This document shows positions 6,289 through 13,071 of a stretch of 20,791 nucleotides of DNA, one piece after another (position 1 is the first letter of the stretch; the number at the start of each line of letters is the position of its first letter). The stretch is from DASZVN01 sp035547055 (GTDB taxonomy: Bacteria > Pseudomonadota > Alphaproteobacteria > Rhizobiales > Methylopilaceae): contig DASZVN010000135.1 of NCBI GenBank assembly GCA_035547055.1, forward strand, positions 1-20,791. Reading direction: 5' to 3'. Made by a program: the position numbers and the translations under genes. The notes beneath the pieces are model-generated. The model saw only the letters and a program-made list of their open reading frames with translations, searched no databases and was not told where the DNA came from.

Positions 6289-7056
6289 TCACAGTTCCTT
6301 CACCAGTGTGGAAAACACCGCGGCGAGCTCGGCGTGGATGGAGAGATCGGCGAGATCGTCGACGGGCGTCGGCTCGCGGTTGACGATCGCGAGGGTGGCG
6401 CCGCGGCGCTTGGCCATCGCCGGCAGCGCAGCCGCGGGGTAGACGACGAGCGAGGTGCCGAGCGCGAGGAAGAGATCGCAGTCCTCCGCCGCGGCGACGG
6501 CGCGGGCCAGAGCCGTCTCGGGCAGCGCCTGGCCGAAGGCGATGGTGGCGCTCTTGATCGGGCCGCCACAGCGCGGGCAATCCGGCGCCACGCCGGAGGA
6601 AGCGAAGCGCTCGCGCACCCAGTCCAGCGTGTAGCGTTCGCCACAGGAGAGGCACTTGGCATAGGTGCCGTTGCCGTGGAGTTCGACCAGCCGCTCGTCC
6701 GGGATGCCGGAGGCGCCGTGGAGACCATCGATGTTCTGCGTCACCACCAGCGCGATGCGCCCGGCGGCGACCAGCCCGGCGATCGCGTGGTGGATCGGGT
6801 TCGGACGGGCGCCGCCATGCGCGTCGTCAAGCGCGAACTTGTTGCGCCAGGCTTCGGCCCGCCGCTCGGGCGAGGCCAGGAACTCCTGGTAGGAGATCGG
6901 CCGCTGGCGCCGCCACAGCCCAGTCGGCGAGCGGAAATCGGGAATGCCGGAATCGGTCGAGACCCCCGCGCCGGTCAGGACCACGGCATGCTCGGCCGCG
7001 CGCAGCATGGTCGCCAGCCGGTCCACTGCCGATTCCATTTCTTGCGTGATCGTCAT
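6289..7056 (-). CDS. Sir2-family NAD-dependent protein deacylase
   Basis: 255 residues from ATG 7056. All sirtuin hallmarks are present: the NAD site GAGVSTDSGIPDFRS (29-43), TQNIDGLH (106-113), the catalytic His in ELHGN (His 127), a zinc site of CLSC (135, 138) and CPRC (160, 163), GTSL (200-203), and VNREPT (225-230). The enzyme uses NAD to remove acyl groups from lysines in the cytoplasm. An earlier in-frame ATG at 7089 would overlap the start codon of the divergent glyoxalase gene and has no better ribosome binding site; ATG 7056 agrees with where homology begins. Only 31 bp separate the two divergent start codons. The targets cannot be told from sequence. Confidence 0.93.
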   Translation of the reverse strand: MTITQEMESAVDRLATMLRAAEHAVVLTGAGVSTDSGIPDFRSPTGLWRRQRPISYQEFLASPERRAEAWRNKFALDDAHGGARPNPIHHAIAGLVAAGRIALVVTQNIDGLHGASGIPDERLVELHGNGTYAKCLSCGERYTLDWVRERFASSGVAPDCPRCGGPIKSATIAFGQALPETALARAVAAAEDCDLFLALGTSLVVYPAAALPAMAKRRGATLAIVNREPTPVDDLADLSIHAELAAVFSTLVKEL

Positions 7057-7087
7057 AGCGTGCCGCCCGCCACAGGAGAGCCGATCC

Positions 7088-7528
7088 ATGCGCTATCTGC
7101 ACACCATGGTGCGCGTCCGCGACCTCGACGCCTCGCTCGATTTCTACTGCAACAAGCTCGGGCTCGTCGAAACCCGGCGCATGGAGGTGCCGCAGGGCCG
7201 CTACACGCTGGTGTTCGTCGCCGCGCCCGAGGACAAGGACCGCGCCGCGGCGGAGCGCTCGCCCGAGGTCGAGCTGACCTATAACTGGGACCCCGAGGCC
7301 TACGGCGAGGGGCGCAATTTCGGCCACCTCGCCTTCCAGGTCGAAGACATCTACGCGACGTGCCAGCGCCTCAAGGACGGCGGCGTCACCATCAACCGGC
7401 CGCCGCGCGACGGGCGCATGGCCTTCGTCCGCTCGCCCGACAACATCTCGGTCGAAATCCTCCAACGCGGCGCCGCGCTGCCGCCGCAGGAGCCGTGGCA
7501 ATCGATGCCAAACACCGGAAAGTGGTAA
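7088..7528 (+). CDS. gloA: Lactoylglutathione lyase (glyoxalase I)
   Basis: 146 residues from ATG 7088, with AGGAGA about 8 nt upstream. This is a vicinal-oxygen-chelate fold enzyme that converts the methylglyoxal-glutathione hemithioacetal to S-lactoylglutathione in the cytoplasm. The four metal ligands expected for the short, E. coli-like class are visible: His 5 (MRYLHTMVRV), Glu 62 (VELTYNW), His 80 (FGHLAF) and Glu 123 (SVEILQRG). The YNWD and GRNFGHLAFQVEDI segments are typical. The absence of long insertions suggests the Ni/Co-type class. The open frame continues further upstream on the antisense of the sirtuin, but homology and the ribosome binding site fix the start. It is followed by a 128-nt gap. 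Confidence 0.93.
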   Translation: MRYLHTMVRVRDLDASLDFYCNKLGLVETRRMEVPQGRYTLVFVAAPEDKDRAAAERSPEVELTYNWDPEAYGEGRNFGHLAFQVEDIYATCQRLKDGGVTINRPPRDGRMAFVRSPDNISVEILQRGAALPPQEPWQSMPNTGKW

Positions 7529-7549
7529 AATACAACCGATATTGCCATT

Positions 7550-7579
7550 CCTGAACAAAAGCTAACAGAGGCGTTCAGG
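7550..7579. promoter_or_regulatory. Inverted repeat upstream of the His-rich peptide gene
   Basis: CCTGAAC (7550-7556) and GTTCAGG (7573-7579) are perfect 7-nt inverted repeats separated by 16 nt, in the AT-richer part of the gap between glyoxalase and the small exported protein. This could be an operator-like dyad or part of a promoter. The spacing of GAAC to CGTT is too short for a good EcfG site. Confidence 0.3.
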
Positions 7580-7656
7580 ACGGGGACAGCCGCCCCCTCG
7601 CAGTCTGCGACTCGTCGGGAACCGGTCCCGACCATGCCATCGGAAGGACTGTCCTC

Positions 7657-7920
7657 ATGCGCAAGTCGCTCCTCGCGCTCGGCGTTGCCGCCCTGCTCGC
7701 GATCCCCGCCGTCGCCGTCGCCCAGACCAATCCGGCTCCGGCCAAGCCCGCGGCGACCACCTCGGCCCCGGCTCACAAGGCGGCGCCCAAGCACCACGCG
7801 AAGCATCACATGAAGCACCACGCCAAGAAGCACGCGGCGAAGAAGCACACCGCCAAGAAGCACACCGCCAAGGCCCCGGCGAAGCCGGCCGCTGGCGCTG
7901 CCGCCCCGGCCTCGAAGTAA
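7657..7920 (+). CDS. Small exported His/Lys-rich basic protein
   Basis: 87 residues; ATG 7657 is preceded by GGAAGGA about 8 nt upstream. Residues 1-23 form a classical signal peptide (MRKSLLALG, hydrophobic core, AVAVAQ). The mature chain has 10 His and 14 Lys, no acidic residue, and is otherwise Ala/Pro/Thr. The centre (40-72) is a run of short repeats of the type KHHAKHHMKHHAKKH and KKHTA. It is low-complexity and extremely basic and presumably periplasmic. It resembles acid-shock-type or metal-binding His-rich peptides in composition only; no family is recognised. It is a single-gene unit, ended by two hairpins including a strong terminator. Confidence 0.85.
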   Translation: MRKSLLALGVAALLAIPAVAVAQTNPAPAKPAATTSAPAHKAAPKHHAKHHMKHHAKKHAAKKHTAKKHTAKAPAKPAAGAAAPASK

Positions 7921-7930
7921 GCCATTCTCA

Positions 7931-7948
7931 CGCGAAGCAAGCTTCGCG
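7931..7948. repeat. Perfect 8-bp inverted repeat after the His-rich gene
   Basis: CGCGAAGC, AA, GCTTCGCG lies 10 nt after the stop codon and just before the terminator hairpin. It has no T-run of its own and may act as an mRNA 3' stabilising hairpin. Confidence 0.6.
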
Positions 7949-7955
7949 AGACGTC

Positions 7956-7985
7956 AACGCCGGGCTTGCGCCCGGCGTTTTCGTT
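7956..7985 (+). terminator. Rho-independent terminator of the His-rich peptide gene
   Basis: A 10-bp stem AACGCCGGGC / GCCCGGCGTT closes a TTGC loop (7956-7979) and is followed by TTTCGTTT. This is the strongest intrinsic terminator in the window. It lies between the stop codon at 7920 and the convergent monooxygenase stop at 7995. Confidence 0.8.
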
Positions 7986-7994
7986 TGAAGCCCT

Positions 7995-9221
7995 TCAGGC
8001 CGTCCCGGCGCTGAAGCCGGCGATGCGCTTGTATTCGTCGGACAACGCCTTCAGCTCGGCTTGGCTGATGTGGGCGTCGAGATCGGTGAACGGACGGTCC
8101 CCGACCAGCTCCTCGACCTTGATGTTGATGAAGTCGGGCGGATTGGAGCGGTTGGTGCGGACGATCTTCGCCGTCACCTCGCGGCGGGCGTCCTCGTAGG
8201 CGCGGAGCGCGGCACGGGGATCGCCGAGGCGCTGGACGAGCTCGGCCAGCGTGCGGGCGTCGATCGCGGCCTGCGCGGCGCCGTTCGAGCCGCGCGGATA
8301 CATCGGGTGGGCGGCGTCGCCCATCAGCGTCACGCGCCCGAAGGTCCAGCGCTCGACCGGGTCCTTGTCGACCATCGGGTATTCGAGAACGAAATCGGCG
8401 GTGCGGATGAGCTCGCCGACATCGAGCCAGTCGAATTTCCAGCCCTGGTAGATCGACAGGAAGTCGGCGAGGTCCCCAGGCTTGTTCCAATCGTTCTGCT
8501 CGAAGCCCTCGCGGGTGATCTCGGCCATCCAGTTGACAAGCTGGCGGCCCTCGCCGTCGATGTCGTTCACGATCGGGTAGATCACGATCTTGCCGGTCAG
8601 AATCGAGCCGACGCGGAGATAGCTGCGCCCGGTCAGGATCGGCTTGCGCCGGGTCACGCCGCGCCAGGTGTTGATGCCGGCGAAGGCCAGCGTCTCCTCG
8701 GGATAGAACTGGCGGCGGATGGCGGAATTGATGCCGTCGCAGGCGACGACGGCCTCGGCCTCGACCGCGGGCACGGCCTGCCCGGTCGAGGTCTCGACGA
8801 AGCCGAGGCGCGCGGCGTGGTCGTCCTGCTCGACGGCCACGAGCTGGCGGTCGGTGTGGATGTGCTCGCGTCCCAGCCGAGCGACCGCGGCGCGGAACAG
8901 GATCATGTGCAGGCGGCCGCGGTGGATGCCGATCTCGGGCTGGGCGTAGCCGGCGTATTTCCCGCGCGGCTCCTTGTAGATGAGCTGGCCGAAGCGGTTG
9001 TAGAAGCAGCTCTCCAGGTTCTCGATGCCGGCGGCAGCGATCTCGCGGTCGAGCCCGAGCGCGGCGAACTCGCGCATCGCATGCGGCAGGAGCGTGATGC
9101 CGACGCCGATCTCCTGGACCTCGGCGACCCGCTCGTAGACCTCGCAGGCGATGCCGCGCTGGTGGAGGTGCAGCGCCAGGCTGAGCCCGGCGATGCCGCC
9201 GCCGACGATCGCGATGGTCAT
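7995..9221 (-). CDS. FAD-dependent monooxygenase, PhzS-like; probable aromatic ring hydroxylase
   Basis: 408 residues. This is a group A flavoprotein monooxygenase: FAD motif VGGGIAGLS (6-14), IHRGRLHMIL around 118-127, the DG motif VVACDGINSAIR, and the second FAD/NAD(P)H motif GDAAHPMYPRGSNGAAQA near 302-319. The segments LVNWM and YPMVDKDPVERW are close to PhzS-type enzymes rather than to classical salicylate hydroxylase. The ATG overlaps the stop codon of the gentisate dioxygenase gene by 4 nt (ATGA), implying translational coupling. The context suggests it makes the dioxygenase substrate, for example by para-hydroxylating 3-hydroxybenzoate to gentisate. That substrate is an inference. 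It ends 15 nt from the terminator of the convergent peptide gene. Confidence 0.88.
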   Translation of the reverse strand: MTIAIVGGGIAGLSLALHLHQRGIACEVYERVAEVQEIGVGITLLPHAMREFAALGLDREIAAAGIENLESCFYNRFGQLIYKEPRGKYAGYAQPEIGIHRGRLHMILFRAAVARLGREHIHTDRQLVAVEQDDHAARLGFVETSTGQAVPAVEAEAVVACDGINSAIRRQFYPEETLAFAGINTWRGVTRRKPILTGRSYLRVGSILTGKIVIYPIVNDIDGEGRQLVNWMAEITREGFEQNDWNKPGDLADFLSIYQGWKFDWLDVGELIRTADFVLEYPMVDKDPVERWTFGRVTLMGDAAHPMYPRGSNGAAQAAIDARTLAELVQRLGDPRAALRAYEDARREVTAKIVRTNRSNPPDFINIKVEELVGDRPFTDLDAHISQAELKALSDEYKRIAGFSAGTA

Positions 9222-10264
9222 GGCGCCGGGCGCTCCTCGTAGAAGCCGAGCTTGTGCTGCAGCGGGGCGTCGTCGATGCGGATCAGATAGGCCGGCGCGC
9301 CGCCCGTCGCCTCGTGGCGGACCGCCGTGAAGCCGGGGGCCGAGAAGGTGTCGCCGGCGACCCAACGATGCAGCGCGCCGTCGACCTCGGAGGTCCCCTC
9401 CCCTTCGACGACGTGGAACACCGCGCCGGACGAGCGTACCGGCGGCCGCGCCGTCTTGCCGGGCGCGAGGCGGATCGCGGTGAAGCCCATGGTCGGCAGG
9501 CAGGGCTCGCCGGTCTCGGGATTGACGTAGGCGAGCTCGGCCGCGGCGGCGCCGTCGGACTGGGCAGCATAGGCGTCGAGCGCCGCGCGGGTACGATCCC
9601 ATGGGAAGCGGAGCAGCGGAAAGCGCGGGTGCGCCGGGTCCTTGTCGACCGGCACGAGGCCGGCGGCGGCATAGGCCCACTGGGAGGCGTCGGGCCGGTT
9701 CGATTTCGGCTGCGGCTCGCCCTCGACGGCGTAGTTGGCCTCGAGGTTCACCACCAGCGGCACGTCGAGCGCGTCGAGCCAGATCACCGGCTCGGTGCCG
9801 TCATGGCCGTGGTCGTGCCAGAGGCCGCCCGGAGTGAGGATGAGGTCGCCGCGGTGCATCGGGCATTTCTCGCCCTCGACGATGGTGTAGGCGCCCTCGC
9901 CCTCGACGATGATGCGGGCGGCGCTCGGCGTGTGGAAATGGTTCGGCGCGATCTCGCCCGGCTTCAGAAGCTGGAGCCCGCAATAGATCGAGGCCGTGGC
10001 CTGCATGGCGCCGGCGCCGCGGCCGGGATCGCTCAGCACCAGCACCCGCCGCTCGGCCTTCTCGATCGGGGTGAGCTCGCCCGCCCTGAGCAGCAGCGGC
10101 CGGATGCGCGCCAGCGACCACAGGCAGGAGCGCGTCACCGGCTGCGGCTTGTGATGCGGCAGAAGGTTCCGCATCTGCGGCCACAGCGGCGCGATCGATT
10201 CCGCCGCCATCGCCTCGCGATAGTCGGCCGGCAGCTCGTCGAGCGTGCCGAGCGGTTGGGACAT
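9218..10264 (-). CDS. Gentisate 1,2-dioxygenase (bicupin)
   Basis: 348 residues from ATG 10264; AAGGA lies 9 nt upstream, which favours this start over ATG 10273, which directly abuts AAGGA. The enzyme cleaves gentisate with O2 to maleylpyruvate, using Fe(II). The N-terminal cupin holds the metal site: NHFHTPSAARIIVEGEG with His 109 and His 111, and a third His in GGLWHDHGH (148-154). A second, degenerate cupin follows (VFHVVEGEGTSEVDG...HRWVAGDTFSAPG). Length and motif order fit the family. It is cotranscribed with the flavin monooxygenase and divergent from a zeta-class GST isomerase that would act on its product. No dedicated regulator is visible in the 147-nt divergent gap. Confidence 0.92.
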   Translation of the reverse strand: MSQPLGTLDELPADYREAMAAESIAPLWPQMRNLLPHHKPQPVTRSCLWSLARIRPLLLRAGELTPIEKAERRVLVLSDPGRGAGAMQATASIYCGLQLLKPGEIAPNHFHTPSAARIIVEGEGAYTIVEGEKCPMHRGDLILTPGGLWHDHGHDGTEPVIWLDALDVPLVVNLEANYAVEGEPQPKSNRPDASQWAYAAAGLVPVDKDPAHPRFPLLRFPWDRTRAALDAYAAQSDGAAAAELAYVNPETGEPCLPTMGFTAIRLAPGKTARPPVRSSGAVFHVVEGEGTSEVDGALHRWVAGDTFSAPGFTAVRHEATGGAPAYLIRIDDAPLQHKLGFYEERPAP

Positions 10265-10411
10265 AGGGCTCATTCCTTGCAGAGGCGCGCGTTCCGCCTT
10301 TATCAAGTCGCTCGATGGCGTAGTCAAACGGCGCCTCCTCCATCATGCGAAGCGAGTCGGAGGGGGGCCACGCGGTCGAGCAGCGCGAGACCGCTACGGG
10401 AGGATCGGTCG

Positions 10412-11056
10412 ATGAAGCTCTATAGCCATTTCCGCAGCTCGGCGTCCTATCGGGTGCGTATCGCGCTGGCGCTGAAGGGGCTGGCCTACGAAACCGTGTC
10501 GGTGCGCCTCCGCGAGGGCGACCAGTTCCAGCCGGCCTATGCCAGCATCAATCCGCAGTCGTTGGTGCCGACGCTGGTCGACGGCGACGTCGTGATCCCG
10601 CAGTCGCTCGCGATCATGGAATATCTCGAGGAGACCCACCCCGAACCGGCGCTCCTGCCGCGCGGTCCGGCCGACCGCGCCCATGTCCGCGCCCTCGCCG
10701 ACATCATCGCCTGCGAAATCCACCCGCTGAACAACCTGCGCGTCCGCAGCCAGGCGATGGACGAGCTCGGCGCGACCGGCGAGCAGCGCCAGGCCTGGAT
10801 GGAGAAATGGATCCACCTCGGCTTCCAGGCGTTCGAGGCGATGGTTGCGCGCGACCAGCGTACCGGCCGCTACTGCTTCGGTGACCGGCCCGGGCTGGCC
10901 GACGCCTGCCTGGTGCCGCAGATGTTCAACGCGCGGAGCTTCAAGGTCGATCTCGGCGCCTACCCGACGCTCCGCCGCATCGACGAAGCGTGCCGCGCCC
11001 TCCCCGCCTTCGCCGCGGCGGCGCCGGAGAACCAGCCCGACGCGGTCGCGGCGTAA
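10412..11056 (+). CDS. maiA: Zeta-class GST: maleylacetoacetate/maleylpyruvate isomerase
   Basis: 214 residues from ATG 10412, with GGGAGGA 8 nt upstream. The zeta GST signature is at 8-19 (RSSASYRVRIAL), followed by the thioredoxin-like domain (PQSLVPTLVDG, then IPQSLAIMEYLEE) and a helical C-terminal domain with FGDRPGLADACLVPQ. The enzyme performs glutathione-dependent cis-trans isomerisation. Next to gentisate dioxygenase its most likely substrate is maleylpyruvate, giving fumarylpyruvate; the family name is maleylacetoacetate isomerase. The active-site motif has Ala where many maleylacetoacetate isomerases have Cys (SSxS instead of SSCS). The fumarylpyruvate hydrolase needed for the next step is not in the window. 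Its stop codon is only 3 nt from that of the convergent merR gene. Confidence 0.92.
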   Translation: MKLYSHFRSSASYRVRIALALKGLAYETVSVRLREGDQFQPAYASINPQSLVPTLVDGDVVIPQSLAIMEYLEETHPEPALLPRGPADRAHVRALADIIACEIHPLNNLRVRSQAMDELGATGEQRQAWMEKWIHLGFQAFEAMVARDQRTGRYCFGDRPGLADACLVPQMFNARSFKVDLGAYPTLRRIDEACRALPAFAAAAPENQPDAVAA

Positions 11057-11059
11057 CGC

Positions 11060-11677
11060 TTACGCCTCGCGCTCCAGGGCTTCGCGACAGTCGATCAGCT
11101 CGGCGAGCAGGGCGCGCAGGCGGCGCTCGGTCTCGCCCGGCAGCGGGCGCGGCGAGGTTCCGGCGCCGGAGTCGTTGGCGGCGACCGGCGGCTTGACGAT
11201 CGGCGCAAACGGCAGCGGCCGCGGCGCAGCCGGCGTGGCTTCGCCCTCGCCTTCCTCCTCGGCTTCGTCCGCCTCGGCTTCCTCGACCTCAGCCTCGGCC
11301 GCACTGTCCTCCGTCTCGCCGAGCGTCGGCTCGATGCGGCGGTCGAGCGCCGCCACCTCCTCGCTTTCGTCCTCCCCGGCCATCGCAGCACGCTCGGACG
11401 CCGGCACGAGGTCGCCGCCGAGACCGACGACGTAGCGCACGCCGTGCTCGCGCAGGATGCGCTGTACGCCCTTGATGGTGTAGCCCTCGCCGTAGAGGAG
11501 CTGGCGAATGCCGCGCAGGAGAAGCACGTCGTCCGGCCGGTAGTAGCGCCGGCCGCCGCCGCGCTTCAGCGGCTTGATCTGGGCGAAGCGTGTCTCCCAG
11601 AAGCGCAGCACGTGCTGGGGGAGGTCGAGGTCGTCGGCGACCTCGCTGATGGTGCGGAAAGCCTGGGGCGACTTCAT
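11060..11677 (-). CDS. MerR-family transcriptional regulator with acidic linker
   Basis: 205 residues. The N-terminal winged helix-turn-helix of the MerR family spans about 6-80: FRTISEVADDLDLPQHVLRFWETRF, then GGGRRYYRPDDVLLLRGIRQLLYGEGYTIKGVQRIL. There is no metal-binding Cys cluster. Residues 100-147 are very acidic (ESEE..., EVEEAEADEAEEEGEGE), then a Pro-rich stretch and a short C-terminal helix (183-203). ATG 11677 has GAGGAGG 6 nt upstream. It lies 19 nt downstream of ihfA; a MerR gene after ihfA in the plsX-fabH block is a recurrent arrangement in alphaproteobacteria (recalled, not searched here). The effector and target genes are unknown. Confidence 0.88.
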   Translation of the reverse strand: MKSPQAFRTISEVADDLDLPQHVLRFWETRFAQIKPLKRGGGRRYYRPDDVLLLRGIRQLLYGEGYTIKGVQRILREHGVRYVVGLGGDLVPASERAAMAGEDESEEVAALDRRIEPTLGETEDSAAEAEVEEAEADEAEEEGEGEATPAAPRPLPFAPIVKPPVAANDSGAGTSPRPLPGETERRLRALLAELIDCREALEREA

Positions 11678-11696
11678 CGGCGCCTCCTCGAGGCCA

Positions 11697-12014
11697 TCAG
11701 TCGGCGTCCTCGCCGTCGATGACGATGCCGTTGATGCGGCCGCGGAGGATATTGCTCGGCTTGAAGGTCAGGACGTTGCGCGGCGGGATCGGCACTTCTT
11801 GGCCGCTCTTCGGGTTGCGGCCGATGCGGCGGCCCTTGCTGCGCACGACGAAGGAGCCGAACGACGACAGCTTGACGGTCTGCCCGTTCTCCAGCGATGC
11901 GGTGATTTCGCCGAGCACCGCCTCGACCAAGGCGGCGGATTCGGTACGCGACAGGCCGACCCGCTGGTAGACCGCCTCGCACAGATCGGCGCGCGTGATA
12001 GTTCGCCCGCCCAT
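11697..12014 (-). CDS. ihfA: Integration host factor alpha subunit
   Basis: 105 residues from ATG 12014, with GGGGG 5 nt upstream; a TTG at 12026 is a less likely start. It is a HU/IHF-fold DNA-bending protein: an N-terminal helical dimerisation part (ITRADLCEAVYQRVGLSRTESAALVE), KLSSFGSFVVRSKGRRIGRNPKSG, and the beta-arm with VPIPPRNVLTFKPSNILRGRI. The proline in GRNPKSG corresponds to the DNA-intercalating residue of the family. The partner IhfB would be encoded elsewhere. The 79-nt gap to fabH is enough for an internal promoter, so ihfA-merR may be expressed both with fabH and on its own. Confidence 0.93.
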   Translation of the reverse strand: MGGRTITRADLCEAVYQRVGLSRTESAALVEAVLGEITASLENGQTVKLSSFGSFVVRSKGRRIGRNPKSGQEVPIPPRNVLTFKPSNILRGRINGIVIDGEDAD

Positions 12015-12044
12015 TCGATCCCCCAACGCGGCTGCGGACCAAAA

Positions 12045-12082
12045 ACCCTATTCGCTCCGCCTCGTCCCGGTCAACCGGTCAA
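12045..12082 (-). promoter_or_regulatory. Possible ihfA promoter with tandem TTGACC
   Basis: On the minus strand TTGACC occurs twice, 8 nt apart (12082-12077 and 12074-12069). The second is followed after 18 nt by TAGGGT (12050-12045), a weak -10-like hexamer, about 30 nt before the ihfA start. The -35 match is good and the -10 match is poor. The duplicated hexamer could instead be a regulator site. Confidence 0.3.
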
Positions 12083-12093
12083 CTGGTGAACGA

Positions 12094-13071
12094 TCACCAC
12101 CTGAGCAGCGCCGAGCCCCAGGTGAAGCCGCCGCCCATCGCCTCCAGCAGCACGAGGTCGCCCGCCTTGATGCGGCCGTCGGCGCGGGCGACGGCGAGCG
12201 CCAGTGGAATCGAGGCCGCCGAGGTGTTGCCGTGGCGGTCGACGGTGACCACCACCCTCTCCTCGGCGATGCCGAGCTTGTGGGCGCTGGCCATGATGAT
12301 GCGGCGGTTGGCCTGGTGCGGCACGAACCAGTCGACGTCGCCGGAGCCGTAGCCGGTCGCGGCGTAGGCGTCCTCGATCACGTCGGTGATCATGCCAACG
12401 GCGTGGCGGAACACCTGGTGGCCCTCCATCCGGAGATGGCCGACGGTAGCGGTCGAGCCCGGGCCGCCATCGACATAAAGCTTGTCGCGATGGTGGCCGT
12501 CGGAGCGCAGATGGCTGGTGAGGAGGCCGCGGTCCTCGCGGTCGCCGGTGAGAAGCTGTGCTTCGAGGACGACCGCGCCCGCGCCGTCGCCGAACAGCAC
12601 GCAGGTCGCGCGGTCCTGCCAGTCGAGGATGCGCGAGAACGATTCGGCGCCGATCACCAGCGCCCGCTTGTGGCTGCCGGAGGCCAGGAACTTGTCGGCG
12701 GTCGCGAGCGCGAAGACGAAGCCGCTGCACACCGCCTGGACGTCGAAGGCGACGCCCTGGGTGATGCCGAGCGCCGACTGGATGACCGTCGCGGTCGCCG
12801 GGAAGGTGAAGTCGGGCGTCGAGGTCGCGACGATGACGAGGTCGATGTCGGCGGCGGTGACGCCAGCGTCGGCGAGCGCCACCCGGGCAGCAGCGACGCC
12901 GAGATCGGAGGTGGTCTCGCCGGGCGCCACGATGTGGCGCTCGCGGATGCCGGTGCGCTGGACGATCCACTCGTCCGAGGTGTCGACCATGCGGGCGAGG
13001 TCGTCGTTGGTCAGGACGCGATCCGGCAGCCGGCTGCCGACGCCCAGCACGACCGAGCGAAGGCGGCTCAC
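12094..13071 (-). CDS. fabH: Beta-ketoacyl-ACP synthase III
   Basis: 325 residues starting at GTG 13071, which overlaps the plsX stop by 4 nt (GTGA), so translation is coupled. FabH condenses acetyl-CoA with malonyl-ACP to start fatty acid synthesis. The catalytic triad is visible: Cys 115 in AVCSGF, His 252 in VPHQANRRI, Asn 282 in HGNTSAASIPLAL. Other family segments are TSDEWIVQRTGIRERH (31-46), GAESFSRILDW (141-151), and FGDGAGAVVLE (160-170). The length is normal. It sits between plsX and ihfA, so phospholipid precursor supply and chain initiation are coexpressed. Confidence 0.96.
   Translation of the reverse strand: MSRLRSVVLGVGSRLPDRVLTNDDLARMVDTSDEWIVQRTGIRERHIVAPGETTSDLGVAAARVALADAGVTAADIDLVIVATSTPDFTFPATATVIQSALGITQGVAFDVQAVCSGFVFALATADKFLASGSHKRALVIGAESFSRILDWQDRATCVLFGDGAGAVVLEAQLLTGDREDRGLLTSHLRSDGHHRDKLYVDGGPGSTATVGHLRMEGHQVFRHAVGMITDVIEDAYAATGYGSGDVDWFVPHQANRRIIMASAHKLGIAEERVVVTVDRHGNTSAASIPLALAVARADGRIKAGDLVLLEAMGGGFTWGSALLRW

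Noticed and set aside
7552..7575. EcfG-like promoter before the His-rich peptide gene
   Set aside because: The -35 is TGAAC instead of GGAAC and the spacing to CGTT is 15 nt, one short of the accepted range.
9254..10411. Plus-strand frame that would add about 390 residues to the N-terminus of the zeta GST
   Set aside because: It is antisense to gentisate dioxygenase; the GST starts at ATG 10412 with its own ribosome binding site and the family length.
11057..11059. tRNA gene between merR and the convergent gene, as found after merR in some alphaproteobacteria
   Set aside because: Only 3 nt separate the two stop codons; no tRNA-like cloverleaf was noticed anywhere in the window by eye.
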